Shown: one piece after another, positions 7,605-17,809 of the stretch | How the letters are laid out: every line of letters starts with the position of its first letter | Numbering within the stretch: position 1 is the stretch's first letter | Origin: Solirubrobacterales bacterium | Lineage (GTDB): Bacteria > Actinomycetota > Thermoleophilia > Solirubrobacterales > Solirubrobacteraceae | Reading direction: 5' to 3' | Assembly: GCA_003137075.1 (NCBI GenBank) | Contig: PLES01000074.1 | Location: 545-52,032 of the forward strand | Length of the DNA: 51,488 nt | Notes under the pieces: generated by a model | What the model saw: only the letters and a program-made list of their open reading frames with translations | The model's database searches: none | What the model was told of the DNA's origin: nothing | Made by a program: the position numbers and the translations under genes

Positions 7605-8669
7605 TTACCCGGCAGCCCCACCGTTGCCAGTCAACCCGACATCCTCGGCGAGACTCGCCAGGGCTTCGACCAGCTCCCCGGGCCGCTCCAGCGGGCTCAT
7701 GTGCCCGGTCTGCGGCAGGATCTTCAACTCAACCGGGTTAGGCAACATCTCGGCCATCTGCTGTGAGAGCACCGGCGGGGTGAGTCGGTCCTGGGCTCCC
7801 GTAAGCACCAAGGTGGGCACGTTGAGTCGCGCAACACCCGCGGTCACGTCCAGCGTCGCCAGCGTCGTGCCGGCGGCGATCCGAACCGCTGCCGAGCACT
7901 CCCAGCTCATCCGCTCAAAGAACGCGATCTGTCCCTCCGTGGCGGTCGGGCCGAAGGCCGCGTAGCGCAGCAACGAGCGGCTCAAAGGGGTCGAAATAGG
8001 CGGGGGAGGAGCCGCACCGAGGACGAACTTCGCGCCGATCCGCTCGCGCGCCCCGGCGGGGATCCTGCCGGACAGCAGCGTGCTCGAGTCGACCAGCCCC
8101 ACCGAACCGGTGTTGAGCAGGCCGGCCGCGCGGACGCGATCCGCGACATCGAAGGCCGCCGCCCAGGCCATGATCGACATGCCGCCCATTGAATGCCCAG
8201 CGATGACCACGTCCTCGCGTCCGTCCGCGACCGCCGCCAGAACCGCCTCCACGTCCTCTCCGTAGCGCTCGATCGACTGGTCACCATCGACCGGGGCGCC
8301 GCTCTTTCCCTGCCCGCGCAGGTCGTAGCTGGCAACCCGGAATCCACGGTCGAGCAGCCTGCGCGTGACCAGATCAAATATCTGCAGCGTCTCCGTCCAG
8401 CCCGGAACCAACACGACCGTCGGCGCCTTGTCAGGCCCGAAGAGCTCGGCGTGGATCAACGTCCCGTCGCTTGAGGTAACTGGCACAGCCTCACCGCTCA
8501 GCGGAGTCGCGAGCACGCTTCTCAAGGGGTCCGAAGCCAGCCGTCGGCGATGGCGAAGCTCAACCGCGAGGCCGGCGCCGGTGAGGCCGAGCAGCACCAC
8601 TCCGCCCTCTATCAGACGGCGGCCTTTACGCCTCCTATGTCGTTCTTCACCGATGCTTGACGTCCTCAT
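7605..8669 (-). CDS. Alpha/beta fold hydrolase, N-terminal membrane anchor
   Basis: TVVLVPGWTETLQIFD...GHSMGGMSIMAWA...VLTGAQDRLTPPVLSQQ...LPQTGHMSPLERP. Confidence 0.9.
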   Translation of the reverse strand: MRTSSIGEERHRRRKGRRLIEGGVVLLGLTGAGLAVELRHRRRLASDPLRSVLATPLSGEAVPVTSSDGTLIHAELFGPDKAPTVVLVPGWTETLQIFDLVTRRLLDRGFRVASYDLRGQGKSGAPVDGDQSIERYGEDVEAVLAAVADGREDVVIAGHSMGGMSIMAWAAAFDVADRVRAAGLLNTGSVGLVDSSTLLSGRIPAGARERIGAKFVLGAAPPPPISTPLSRSLLRYAAFGPTATEGQIAFFERMSWECSAAVRIAAGTTLATLDVTAGVARLNVPTLVLTGAQDRLTPPVLSQQMAEMLPNPVELKILPQTGHMSPLERPGELVEALASLAEDVGLTGNGGAAG

Positions 8670-8729
8670 AGGCGGGAGAGTTTATGCTGAGGCTTAGTAA
8701 CAATTCCAGCAGCAAAAGGAGCCGATACA

Positions 8730-10760
8730 TTGACCGCGACCGAGGACCGTCTTTCGCTTGACGAGCTGTGCATCGACACCATCCGTACGCTCGCAATGGA
8801 CGCTGTCCAGAAGCCCAACCAGGGCCATCCTGGGGCACCGATGGGGCTCGCTCCGGTCGCGTACACGCTCTACACGCGACTGATGCGGCACAACCCCGCC
8901 GATCCCGACTGGATCGATCGTGACCGGTTCATCCTCTCAGCGGGCCACGCCTCAATGCTGCTGTACTCGACTTTGTTCCTCTCGGGCTACGGGATGACGC
9001 TTGAGGACATCGAGCACTTCCGCGTGCTCGGCTGGCCGACCGCTGGCCACCCGGAGCGCAACGACTCGCCGGGGATCGAGGCCACGACCGGCCCGCTTGG
9101 GCAGGGACTTTCAATGTCGGTCGGCCTGGCGCTGGCTGAGCACATGCTCGCCGCGCGCTTCAACGTCTCTGGCCACAACGTCGTTGACCACTACACCTGG
9201 GTGATCGCCTCCGACGGTGACATCCAGGAGGGCATCTCCTCCGAGGCCTCGTCGCTCGCCGGCCACCTTGGGCTCGGCAAGCTGATCGTCTTCTACGACG
9301 ACAACAAGATCCAGCTCGCGAGCCCGACCGAGCTGGTCTTCTCCGAAGAGGTCGCGGCGCGGTACGAGGCTTACGGCTGGCAGGTGATCGACGTCGGCGA
9401 GGACATCTCGCCCGACAACCTCGTCGAGGCCGCCAACCGCGCCAAGGACGCCGCCGACAAGCCGACCCTGATCATCTGCCGCACCCACATCGGCTACGGC
9501 AGCCCGAACAAACAGGACTCGATCAAGGCGCACGGCTCGGCACTCGGTGAGGAAGAGGTTCGCCTCACCAAAGAGGCCTACGGTTGGGACCCGGACAAGC
9601 ATTTCTATGTGCCGGATGAGGCGCTCGCGCATTGGCGCGCAGCCACCAAGGACCGCGCCCAGGCACAGACCGAGTGGGAGCGACGCTTCGAGGCGTACAC
9701 CGCCGCCGAGCCGGAGAAGGCCGCGGAACTGAAGCGGATCGTCGGCTTGGGCGGCCCTCCGCCCGGCTGGGACAGCGAGCCGATCAGCTTCAACCCCGAG
9801 AGCGACAAGCCGATGGCGACCCGCTCGGCCTCGGGCAAGACGCTGCAATGGGTTGCGAAGGGCGTACCGGAGTTGGCCGGCGGTTCGGCTGACCTCGCCA
9901 GCTCAAACAACACTGACCTCTCCGGCTACGGGGACGTCACGACTAACCAGTTCGCCGGCAGCAACATCCACTTCGGGGTGCGCGAGCACGGCATGGGGGC
10001 GATCGTCAACGGCCTCTCTCTGCACGGCTTCCGCGCCTTCGGTGCCACCTTCCTGACCTTCTCTGACTACATGCGCGGCGCGGTTCGGCTCTCAGCGCTG
10101 ATGCACCTGCCATCGGTATGGATCTGGACCCACGATTCGATCGGGCTCGGCTCCGACGGCCCGACGCATCAGCCGATAGAGCACATCCCGGCGTTGCGGG
10201 CGATGCCGAATCTCTCGGTGATCCGTCCCGCTGACGCCAATGAGACGGTGCTCGCCTGGAAGCATGCGATCAACTCGATGGACCACCCGTCGGCGCTGAT
10301 CCTCTCCCGCCAGGATCTTCCGATCCTCGAGCCGGGCTCGGTTCCCGCTGACGGTGTTGAGCGCGGGGCCTACGTGCTGCGTGACTCTGACGGGCAGCCG
10401 GACGTGATCGTGATCGCGACCGGCAGCGAGGTGCAGATCGCGCTCGCGGCCGCCGATGCGCTCACGCAGGAGGGCGTCAAGGTGCGCGTCGTCAGCATGC
10501 CCTGCATGGACCACTTCGAGCAGCAGCCCGACGACTACCGCGACCAGGTGTTGCCGCCGGCGGTGCGCGCACGCGTCTCAATCGAGGCCGCTGCGACCTT
10601 CGGCTGGCATCGCTGGGTCGGCGACCTCGGCGAGACGATCGGCATGCACAGCTTTGGTGCCTCCGGCTCGATCGAGGAGCTCTACCCACACTTTGGCTTT
10701 ACGTCTGAAAAAGTTGCCGACGCCGCACGCGCCACCATCAAGCGCGCCGCTGCCGTATAG
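8730..10760 (+). CDS. tkt: Transketolase
   Basis: DAVQKPNQGHPGAPMGLAPVAYTLYTRLMRHNP...GDGDIQEGISSEASSLAGHLGL...GVREHGMGAIVNGLSLHG...THDSIGLGSDGPTHQPIEH; TTG start after aaaggagcc. Confidence 0.98.
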   Translation: MTATEDRLSLDELCIDTIRTLAMDAVQKPNQGHPGAPMGLAPVAYTLYTRLMRHNPADPDWIDRDRFILSAGHASMLLYSTLFLSGYGMTLEDIEHFRVLGWPTAGHPERNDSPGIEATTGPLGQGLSMSVGLALAEHMLAARFNVSGHNVVDHYTWVIASDGDIQEGISSEASSLAGHLGLGKLIVFYDDNKIQLASPTELVFSEEVAARYEAYGWQVIDVGEDISPDNLVEAANRAKDAADKPTLIICRTHIGYGSPNKQDSIKAHGSALGEEEVRLTKEAYGWDPDKHFYVPDEALAHWRAATKDRAQAQTEWERRFEAYTAAEPEKAAELKRIVGLGGPPPGWDSEPISFNPESDKPMATRSASGKTLQWVAKGVPELAGGSADLASSNNTDLSGYGDVTTNQFAGSNIHFGVREHGMGAIVNGLSLHGFRAFGATFLTFSDYMRGAVRLSALMHLPSVWIWTHDSIGLGSDGPTHQPIEHIPALRAMPNLSVIRPADANETVLAWKHAINSMDHPSALILSRQDLPILEPGSVPADGVERGAYVLRDSDGQPDVIVIATGSEVQIALAAADALTQEGVKVRVVSMPCMDHFEQQPDDYRDQVLPPAVRARVSIEAAATFGWHRWVGDLGETIGMHSFGASGSIEELYPHFGFTSEKVADAARATIKRAAAV

Positions 10761-10783
10761 AGAAACGAAAGAGGATCGATCCG

Positions 10784-13528
10784 ATGAGCACGCTCGCCGA
10801 TGTGAACCCACAACTGAAGGCACTCAGCGACGCTGGGGTCGCGGTCTGGCTCGACCAACTCGGCCGCTCGCTGGTCGCAGGCGGCGAACTCAAGCGCATG
10901 GTCGAGGAGGAGAGCCTGCACGGCGTCACCTCGAACCCGTCGATCTTTGAGAAGTCGATCCTCGGCACTTCCGATTACGACGACGCGATCGAGGAACTCG
11001 CGCGCGCAAACAAGGGTGCCAAGGAGATCTACGACACGCTTGCAGTCGCCGACGTACAGGCCGCGGCTGACGTGCTGGCGGTCGTGCACGAGCGCACCGG
11101 TGGCACCGACGGGTTCGTCTCGCTAGAGGTCGCTCCTGACCTTGCGCGTGACACCGAGGGCACCATCGCCTCGGCGCGCACCTACTGGAACGCGGTCAAC
11201 CGCGCCAACGTGATGATTAAGATCCCAGGCACGCACGAGGGCGTCAACGCGATCGAGCAGGCGATCTACGAGGGCATCAACGTCAACGTCACGCTGCTGT
11301 TCGCGGTCGAGGCATACGCGGAGGTCGCCGAGGCTTACATCAAGGGCCTCGAACGGCGCCACGCCGAGGGCAAGTCACTTGACGTGCATTCGGTCGCCTC
11401 GTTTTTCGTCTCGCGCGTCGACTCGCTGGTCGACAAGCAGCTCGACGCGATCGGCGGCGACGCCGTCAAGCTCAAGGGCAAGGCCGCGCTGGCCAACGCC
11501 CGCGCCGCCTATGCGCGCTTCATGGAGATCTTCGAGGGCGAGCGCTGGGACAAGCTCGCGGCCGCCGGCGCCTCCGTGCAGCGCCCGCTCTGGGCCTCGA
11601 CCGGCGTCAAGAACCCGGCCTACCCGGACACGCTCTATGTAGACCAGCTGATCGCGCCGTACACGGTCAACACGATGCCGCTGGCGACGCTCAACGCGGT
11701 CGCCGATCACGGAACCGTGCCGGGCGCCACGGCGCGCCTCGACGCGAGCGCCGACCTCGCCGCCCTGGCGGCGGCCGGGATCGACATGAAAGCGGTCACC
11801 GAGCAGCTGCTGACCGAGGGCATCACGCTGTTCGTGGATGCGATGGAGGGCCTGATCGCCGGAATCGACAAGTCGCGCCAGGCCGTCGTCACCTCACGCC
11901 CGCCGGCGATCGACGCGAGCCTGCCGCCGGAGTTCGAGGCGGCTGAGACCGCCCGCATCAAGCAGGCTGTTGCCGAGAACGTCGCCCAACGCGTTTGGAA
12001 GCACGACCAGGCGCTCTGGGGTGGCCCCGGCATCCCCGAGATTGAGAACCGGCTCGGCTGGCTTAACGTCGCCGACACGATGCTCGAGCAGGTCGGCGAG
12101 CTGACCGGCCTCGCCAAGCAGCTTCACGACGAGGGCTACACCGACGCGGTGCTGCTCGGGATGGGCGGCTCCTCGCTCGGCCCGGAAGTGATCCGCCAGT
12201 CATTCGGTGACCAGGCCGGCGCGCTCAAGCTGACCGTGCTCGACTCGACCCACCCCGACGCGGTGCTCGCGGTTGAGCACGCGATCGACCTCAATAAGAC
12301 CGTCTTCATCGTCTCCTCGAAGTCCGGCGGCACGATCGAGACGCTCTCCCACTACCGCTACTTCAAGGCCAAGGCGAAGCCCGAGCAGTTTGTGGTCGTA
12401 ACGGACCCGGGCAGCCCGCTGGCTGCCCTTGCGGAGACCGACGGCCTACGCAAGACCTTCCTCAACACGCCGGAGATCGGCGGGCGCTACTCAGTGCTCT
12501 CGTACTTCGGCATGGTTCCGGCGGCGCTCGCCGGGGTGCCGATTGAGGCGCTGCTGAAGTCTTCGCAGGTCGGTGAGCAGGGCTGCTCGCACTTCAACTC
12601 GGCCGAAGAGAACTCGGGCCTCTGGCTCGGCGCGACGATCGGCGAGCTGGCCAAGCACGGCCGCGACAAGCTGACCTTCATCGTCTCGCAGCCGATCGAC
12701 AGCTTCGGCCTCTGGGTCGAGCAGCTGGTCGCGGAGTCGACCGGTAAGCAGGGCAAGGGCATCCTGCCGGTTGCCGACGAGCCGATCGGCGATCCCGAGG
12801 TCTACGGCGATGACCGCGTGTTCGTCTACCTGCGCAACGTGGATAGCCCCGATCAGGACCTCGACGCCGCCGTTGAGAAGCTCACCGGCGCCGGTCACCC
12901 GACCCTGACCGTGAGCACCCATGACGCGACTGACCTCGGACGGCTCTTCTTCATCGCCGAGTTCGCCGTGGCTGTCGCCGGCTGGGCGCTTGAGATCAAC
13001 CCGTTCGACCAGCCCAACGTGCAGGAGGCCAAGGACAACACCAGCAAGGTGCTGAACTCGGGCTCGCTGCCGGAGCTCGCTTCAGCGGACGACGCCACGC
13101 TGAAGGCGCTGATCGGCGACGCAAAGCCGCCGCACTACGTGGCGATCCTCGCCTACCTGCCGACGCACGGGGCTCAGAACGAGGGCATCGACGAGGCCGT
13201 CACCGAGCTGCGCGAGCTGATCAGGGACAAGACCGGAGTCGCCACGACCTTCGGTTACGGCCCGCGCTTCCAGCACTCGACCGGCCAGGAGCACAGCGGC
13301 GGCGCCCCCAACGGCCGCTTCCTGCAGCTCGTCAACACACCGGACGCGAGCGTCGCGATCCCCGGCGAGTCGTACGACTTCACGACGCTGATCGACTCGG
13401 CCTCCGCCGGCAACCTGCAGACACTGCGCTCGCACGACCTGCCCGCTGAACGGGTCGCGCTGGAAGGCAAGCCCGCCGAGGCGATCCGGGCGCTGACTGC
13501 GCGCATCAGTGCGCTGCTGGAGGGCTAA
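10784..13528 (+). CDS. Bifunctional transaldolase / glucose-6-phosphate isomerase fusion
   Basis: N-terminal TSNPSIFEKSILGTSDYD...VMIKIPGTHEGVNAIEQAI (transaldolase); C-terminal LGMGGSSLGPEVIRQ...FIVSSKSGGTIET...GRYSVLSYFGMVPAALAG (phosphoglucose isomerase) in one 914-aa ORF. Confidence 0.97.
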   Translation: MSTLADVNPQLKALSDAGVAVWLDQLGRSLVAGGELKRMVEEESLHGVTSNPSIFEKSILGTSDYDDAIEELARANKGAKEIYDTLAVADVQAAADVLAVVHERTGGTDGFVSLEVAPDLARDTEGTIASARTYWNAVNRANVMIKIPGTHEGVNAIEQAIYEGINVNVTLLFAVEAYAEVAEAYIKGLERRHAEGKSLDVHSVASFFVSRVDSLVDKQLDAIGGDAVKLKGKAALANARAAYARFMEIFEGERWDKLAAAGASVQRPLWASTGVKNPAYPDTLYVDQLIAPYTVNTMPLATLNAVADHGTVPGATARLDASADLAALAAAGIDMKAVTEQLLTEGITLFVDAMEGLIAGIDKSRQAVVTSRPPAIDASLPPEFEAAETARIKQAVAENVAQRVWKHDQALWGGPGIPEIENRLGWLNVADTMLEQVGELTGLAKQLHDEGYTDAVLLGMGGSSLGPEVIRQSFGDQAGALKLTVLDSTHPDAVLAVEHAIDLNKTVFIVSSKSGGTIETLSHYRYFKAKAKPEQFVVVTDPGSPLAALAETDGLRKTFLNTPEIGGRYSVLSYFGMVPAALAGVPIEALLKSSQVGEQGCSHFNSAEENSGLWLGATIGELAKHGRDKLTFIVSQPIDSFGLWVEQLVAESTGKQGKGILPVADEPIGDPEVYGDDRVFVYLRNVDSPDQDLDAAVEKLTGAGHPTLTVSTHDATDLGRLFFIAEFAVAVAGWALEINPFDQPNVQEAKDNTSKVLNSGSLPELASADDATLKALIGDAKPPHYVAILAYLPTHGAQNEGIDEAVTELRELIRDKTGVATTFGYGPRFQHSTGQEHSGGAPNGRFLQLVNTPDASVAIPGESYDFTTLIDSASAGNLQTLRSHDLPAERVALEGKPAEAIRALTARISALLEG

Positions 13529-13540
13529 GCCCTGAGCGCC

Positions 13541-15073
13541 GTGGAGTCGGACTACCAGTTGTCGGAGAACCCGCTGGTCGAGGGCCTTGAGCGGCTACCT
13601 GTGCGCTCGACGGTGCTCGTGATCTTCGGGGCGATGGGTGACCTCGCGAGCCGCAAGCTGCTGCCCGCGATCTACAACCTCGCGCACGAAGGCGCTTTGC
13701 CGGAGCGGATCGAACTGATCGGCATCTCGCGCGGCGAGAGCACTGACGAGAAGTTCCGTGAGCACGTACGTGAGTCGGTCGACCGCTTCTCGCGCCGGCG
13801 CCCGAACGCCGACGTGCTCAACGGTCTGCTTGAGACCGTGCACTACATCAGGGGGGCGTTTGACGACGCCGACCTCTACGCCCGCCTGCGCGAAGCCGTG
13901 GAGGGTCTGGACGAGAAGTTCGGCACGCCGCTGAACCGCGTCTTCTATCTCTCCACGGCGCCCGAGTTCTTCCCGGTGATCGTCGAGAACCTCGGCGAGG
14001 CGGGTCTGAACACCGCCGAGGAGGCCGATGTCAGGGTCGTGATCGAGAAGCCGATCGGTTACGACCTCGCCTCCGCGCGACTTCAGAACGAGGCGGTGCG
14101 CAACCACTTCGACGAGTCACAGGTCTTCCGCATCGACCACTACCTCGGTAAGGAGACGGTCCAGAACCTGATGGCGCTGCGCTTCGCCAACGCGCTGTTC
14201 GAGCCGGTCTGGAACCGCAACTTCATCGACTACGTGCAGATCACCGCCTCCGAGGACATCGGCGTCGGCACCCGTGCCGGTTACTACGAAGGTTCGGGAG
14301 CGCTGCGCGACCTCGTGCAGAACCACATGCTGCAGCTGCTGGCGCTGCTGACGATGGAGCCGCCGACCTCGTTCGAGGCCAACCGCCTGCGCGACGAGAA
14401 GGTCAAGGTGCTCGAGGCGATCGTGCCGCCGCGGCTCGACGAGGTCGCACTGATGGCGGTACGGGCCCAGTACGGCCCGGGTGTCGTCTCCGGCGGCGAG
14501 ACCGTCGGCTACCTGGAGGAGCCGGGTGTCGCCGAGGGATCGCGCACCGAGACCTACGCCGCGCTGAAGCTCTATGTCTCCAACTGGCGCTGGGCGGGCG
14601 TGCCGTTCTACCTGCGTACCGGCAAGCGCCTATCACGCAAGCTGACCGAGATCGCGGTGACGCTGCGTCCGGTACCGCACCTCGCCTTCCAGAGCAGCGG
14701 CTCGCTCGGCGTGCAGCCGAACCAGATCATCCTGACCGTGCAGCCCGATGAGGGCGTCTCGGTCTCGCTCGGAGCCAAGATCCCCGGTACGAAGATGCAG
14801 ATCCGGCCGGTGAACATGGAGTTCCACTACGGCACCTCGTTCATGTCGGAGTCGCCCGAGGCTTACGAGCGCCTGATCATGGACGCGATGCGCGGTGACG
14901 CGACGCTGTTCACGCGTAACGACGAGATCGAGGCGCTGTGGGGGATCATCGATCCGATCCTGTCGGCCTGGGGGGCCGACACGACCTCGCCGATCCCGCA
15001 GTACCCCTCCGGCTCGGCCGGCCCGAATGAGGCCGACGCGCTGCTGGAAGGCTGCGCCTGGCGGCGACTGTGA
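13541..15073 (+). CDS. zwf: Glucose-6-phosphate 1-dehydrogenase
   Basis: VIFGAMGDLASRKLLPAIYNL...VIEKPIGYDLASA...FRIDHYLGKETVQNLMALRFAN (active-site signature). Confidence 0.98.
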   Translation: MESDYQLSENPLVEGLERLPVRSTVLVIFGAMGDLASRKLLPAIYNLAHEGALPERIELIGISRGESTDEKFREHVRESVDRFSRRRPNADVLNGLLETVHYIRGAFDDADLYARLREAVEGLDEKFGTPLNRVFYLSTAPEFFPVIVENLGEAGLNTAEEADVRVVIEKPIGYDLASARLQNEAVRNHFDESQVFRIDHYLGKETVQNLMALRFANALFEPVWNRNFIDYVQITASEDIGVGTRAGYYEGSGALRDLVQNHMLQLLALLTMEPPTSFEANRLRDEKVKVLEAIVPPRLDEVALMAVRAQYGPGVVSGGETVGYLEEPGVAEGSRTETYAALKLYVSNWRWAGVPFYLRTGKRLSRKLTEIAVTLRPVPHLAFQSSGSLGVQPNQIILTVQPDEGVSVSLGAKIPGTKMQIRPVNMEFHYGTSFMSESPEAYERLIMDAMRGDATLFTRNDEIEALWGIIDPILSAWGADTTSPIPQYPSGSAGPNEADALLEGCAWRRL

Positions 15074-16137
15074 GCGAAGCGCGCTGGTCTGAAGCTGATA
15101 CGACGCCTGAGCACATAGAGGCGGCGCTGCGCGAGCTGCTGCGCGAGCAGCACGCGGCCGACGAGAATCTCGTTCCCGCACGCGTGCTCAACCTGGTGGT
15201 TGTGGCCGACCGCGAATGGCGCGGTGAGGTCGTCAACCGGCTTGAGCGCCTCGGTGAGTACCACCCTTCGCGCACGATCCTCTGCACCGTCGAGGAGGGT
15301 CGAAAGCACCTGGACGCGACCGCCACAGTCTCCGGTGACGGCGCCGGCGAAGGGCGCGTCGGCGTCCTGCGGGAGAGCGTCGAGATCGAGATGGGGCGGG
15401 AGCACATGGGCCGCGTCGACACGATCATCGACCCCGTGATCGTCTCCGAGCTGCCGACGGTGCTGTGGTCGCCGCACAGCTTTGATGAGGCCGTCGAGTC
15501 GCTGCTCGGGCTGGTCGACGTGATCCTGATCGACACCGACGACCCGGTCTACTTCGACGGTCCCGGAGCCGCGCTGACGCGCGCTGCAGAGCTTTCCGAC
15601 TCAAGCGTGTACGTGGTGGACCTCGCCTGGCTGCGCACCGTGCCATGGCGCGAGCGCCTGGCCGGTAGCTTCGAAAACCCGAGCCGCCGCGAGGCCTTGC
15701 AGTCGCTGAAGCGCATCTACGTGCGCTACAACCCCGCCTCGGTCGTCTCCGCGGTGCTGCTGATCGGCTGGCTCGCCTCGCGCATCGGTTGGCAGCCGGG
15801 CGCGCTGGAACCGGCTCCAGGCGGTGCCTTGCGGGGCACCGCCAAGAAAGCAGGCGGTGGTTCGATCAGCCTTGAGTTCAACCCGGTCCCGCAGGCGACA
15901 CGCGGTATCGCAGGCGTGACCGTCACCGGTGACGCCGGCTTTTCACTCTCGCTGGACCGCGGTCCCGGCGGCCTGCTTGCGCGTGAGCAGCGCGCGGGCG
16001 TGCGGCCCCAGCAGTGGCGCATGTTTGGGACATCGCGTGGTGAGGGAGGAATTCTCGGGGACGGCGTACGCCAAGCACTGCTGCGCGACGCGACTTACAG
16101 ACCGGCATTAGAGGCAGCAAGGAGTCTCACACCATGA
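15070..16137 (+). CDS. opcA: Glucose-6-phosphate dehydrogenase assembly protein OpcA
   Basis: Follows zwf with GTGA overlap; RVLNLVVVADRE...DTIIDPVIVSELPTVLWSPHSFDEAVESLLGLVDVILIDTDDP... LLIGWLASRIGWQ typical of OpcA. Confidence 0.92.
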   Translation: MSEARWSEADTTPEHIEAALRELLREQHAADENLVPARVLNLVVVADREWRGEVVNRLERLGEYHPSRTILCTVEEGRKHLDATATVSGDGAGEGRVGVLRESVEIEMGREHMGRVDTIIDPVIVSELPTVLWSPHSFDEAVESLLGLVDVILIDTDDPVYFDGPGAALTRAAELSDSSVYVVDLAWLRTVPWRERLAGSFENPSRREALQSLKRIYVRYNPASVVSAVLLIGWLASRIGWQPGALEPAPGGALRGTAKKAGGGSISLEFNPVPQATRGIAGVTVTGDAGFSLSLDRGPGGLLAREQRAGVRPQQWRMFGTSRGEGGILGDGVRQALLRDATYRPALEAARSLTP

Positions 16138-16844
16138 CCATCGATATTCAGGTCGTAGACAACCCGGCGCAGGTCTGCGCCGACATGCTCACGGCGGCGG
16201 CGGCGACCGGAGAGGACCTGGTGCTCACCGGCGGTTCTAACCCGAAGCACTCGTACGAGCTGGCCGCGACCGGCTCCCCGGAGCAGTGGGCCGGCGCGAA
16301 GCTCTGGTTCACCGACGACCGCTGTGTCGAGCCGACCGACCCGCTCTCCAATTACGGGATGATCAAGGCGGCGCTGCTCGACCCGTTGGTCGCCGCTGGG
16401 GTGCAGGTCGACTACTGCCGGCGCATCCTCGGTGAGCGCGGCTATGAGCAGGGCGCGCTTGAGTACGAGCGCGAGCTTGAGCACGTCGGCGGCGGACCGG
16501 GTGCGATCCGCTTCGGCTTGGTGCTGCTCGGGATCGGCCCCGACACCCATATCTGCTCGATGTTCCCGGGCCAGGAATCCTTGAACGAACGTTCGCGCAT
16601 GGTCGTCGGTGTGCCGGTCGCCGGCATGGAGCCGTTCGTGCCACGCGTGACGCTCACCTTCGCGGCGCTGAGCCGCGCCTCGCGGGTGCTGATGATGGCG
16701 ACCGGACTTGAGAAGGCCGACGCGATCTCCGCCGCCTTCGCGGACGACGCACCCTCGACCAATGACGTTCCGGCTTCGCTACTCAAGGAGCACTGCGAGG
16801 AGATCACCGTGCTGCTGGATGAGGCGGCTGCGTCCCGACTATGA
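16134..16844 (+). CDS. pgl: 6-phosphogluconolactonase
   Basis: LVLTGGSNPKHSYELAA...WAGAKLWFTDDRCVEPTDPLSNYGMIKAALL...LVLLGIGPDTHICSMFPGQESL. Confidence 0.95.
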   Translation: MTIDIQVVDNPAQVCADMLTAAAATGEDLVLTGGSNPKHSYELAATGSPEQWAGAKLWFTDDRCVEPTDPLSNYGMIKAALLDPLVAAGVQVDYCRRILGERGYEQGALEYERELEHVGGGPGAIRFGLVLLGIGPDTHICSMFPGQESLNERSRMVVGVPVAGMEPFVPRVTLTFAALSRASRVLMMATGLEKADAISAAFADDAPSTNDVPASLLKEHCEEITVLLDEAAASRL

Positions 16845-17809
16845 GCACAGTCATTGGGATCGACGTCGGCGGCACCAAGGTCGCCGCCGCGCTGCTGGGG
16901 CCTGACGGGCTAGGGGAGCACAAGCAACAGCCGACGCAACTGGAGAGCACCGAGGCGCTGATCGACCAGTTCGTCGAGCTGGTCGCGCAGGCGGCCGGCG
17001 GCAAGCCATACGACGCGGTCGGCATCGGCGTGCCCTCGATCGTGCGCTTTGAGACCGGGGAGATCGCGGCCTCGACCAACATCCCGCTGCAGGGAGTGGC
17101 GCTGCGCAAAGTGCTCGGTGAGCGCCTGGGCGTACCGGTCTTCGTTGACAACGACGCGACCGTCGCGGCCCTGGCCGAGGCCCACGACGAGAACCTCAAG
17201 CTGGTATCCCGCAACCTCGTGATCCTCACGGTCGGGACCGGTCTCGGTGGCGGCATCGTGATCGATGGGCGCATCTTCCGTGGCGGTAGCGGCGGCGCCG
17301 GCGAGCTCGGGATGACGATGATCGGACTCGCGACCGATGGAGACATTCCCTTTGCAGGCGAGCGCTTCCCGCAGCCCGGCTCGCTGGAGTCGCTCTCCGC
17401 CGGGCACGCGATCGACCACTCGGCTGCGGCGGCGGCCGCCGCCAACCCTGACTCGGCGCTCGGCAAGCTAGTCGCCGCCGGCCAGACGGTGCGTGGCGCC
17501 GACGCCGCCGGCGCCGCTCGCGCCGGTGACGAAGTGGCGGTGAAGGTGGTGCGCGCCTGGGCGCACGCGCTCGGGATCGGGATCGCCAACGCGGTCAACA
17601 CCTTCGACCCCGATGAGGTCGTGATCGGTGGTGGCGGCATCGCCGCCGGCGATCTGCTGATCGAACCGGCGCGTGAGATCGCGCTCGGCTACGCACACCC
17701 GGGTCTGCGTGGGCGCGCGAACGTGCGCTTCGCCCGTTGGGGCGCGACCGCCGGAGTGCTCGGCGCGTGTCTACTGGCCTCTCAAGAGCTGGAAGGACTT
17801 TCAAAATGA
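16841..17809 (+). CDS. ROK family sugar kinase (probable glucokinase)
   Basis: IGIDVGGTKVAAALLGPDG...VPVFVDNDATVAALAEA...ILTVGTGLGGGIVIDGRIFRGGSGGAGELG; ATGA overlap with pgl. Confidence 0.9.
   Translation: MSTVIGIDVGGTKVAAALLGPDGLGEHKQQPTQLESTEALIDQFVELVAQAAGGKPYDAVGIGVPSIVRFETGEIAASTNIPLQGVALRKVLGERLGVPVFVDNDATVAALAEAHDENLKLVSRNLVILTVGTGLGGGIVIDGRIFRGGSGGAGELGMTMIGLATDGDIPFAGERFPQPGSLESLSAGHAIDHSAAAAAAANPDSALGKLVAAGQTVRGADAAGAARAGDEVAVKVVRAWAHALGIGIANAVNTFDPDEVVIGGGGIAAGDLLIEPAREIALGYAHPGLRGRANVRFARWGATAGVLGACLLASQELEGLSK

Noticed and set aside
8657-8688. Sigma-70-like promoter TTGACG...TATGCT before tkt
   Set aside because: Spacing is 18-20 nt depending on the -10 chosen; too uncertain to list as a feature.
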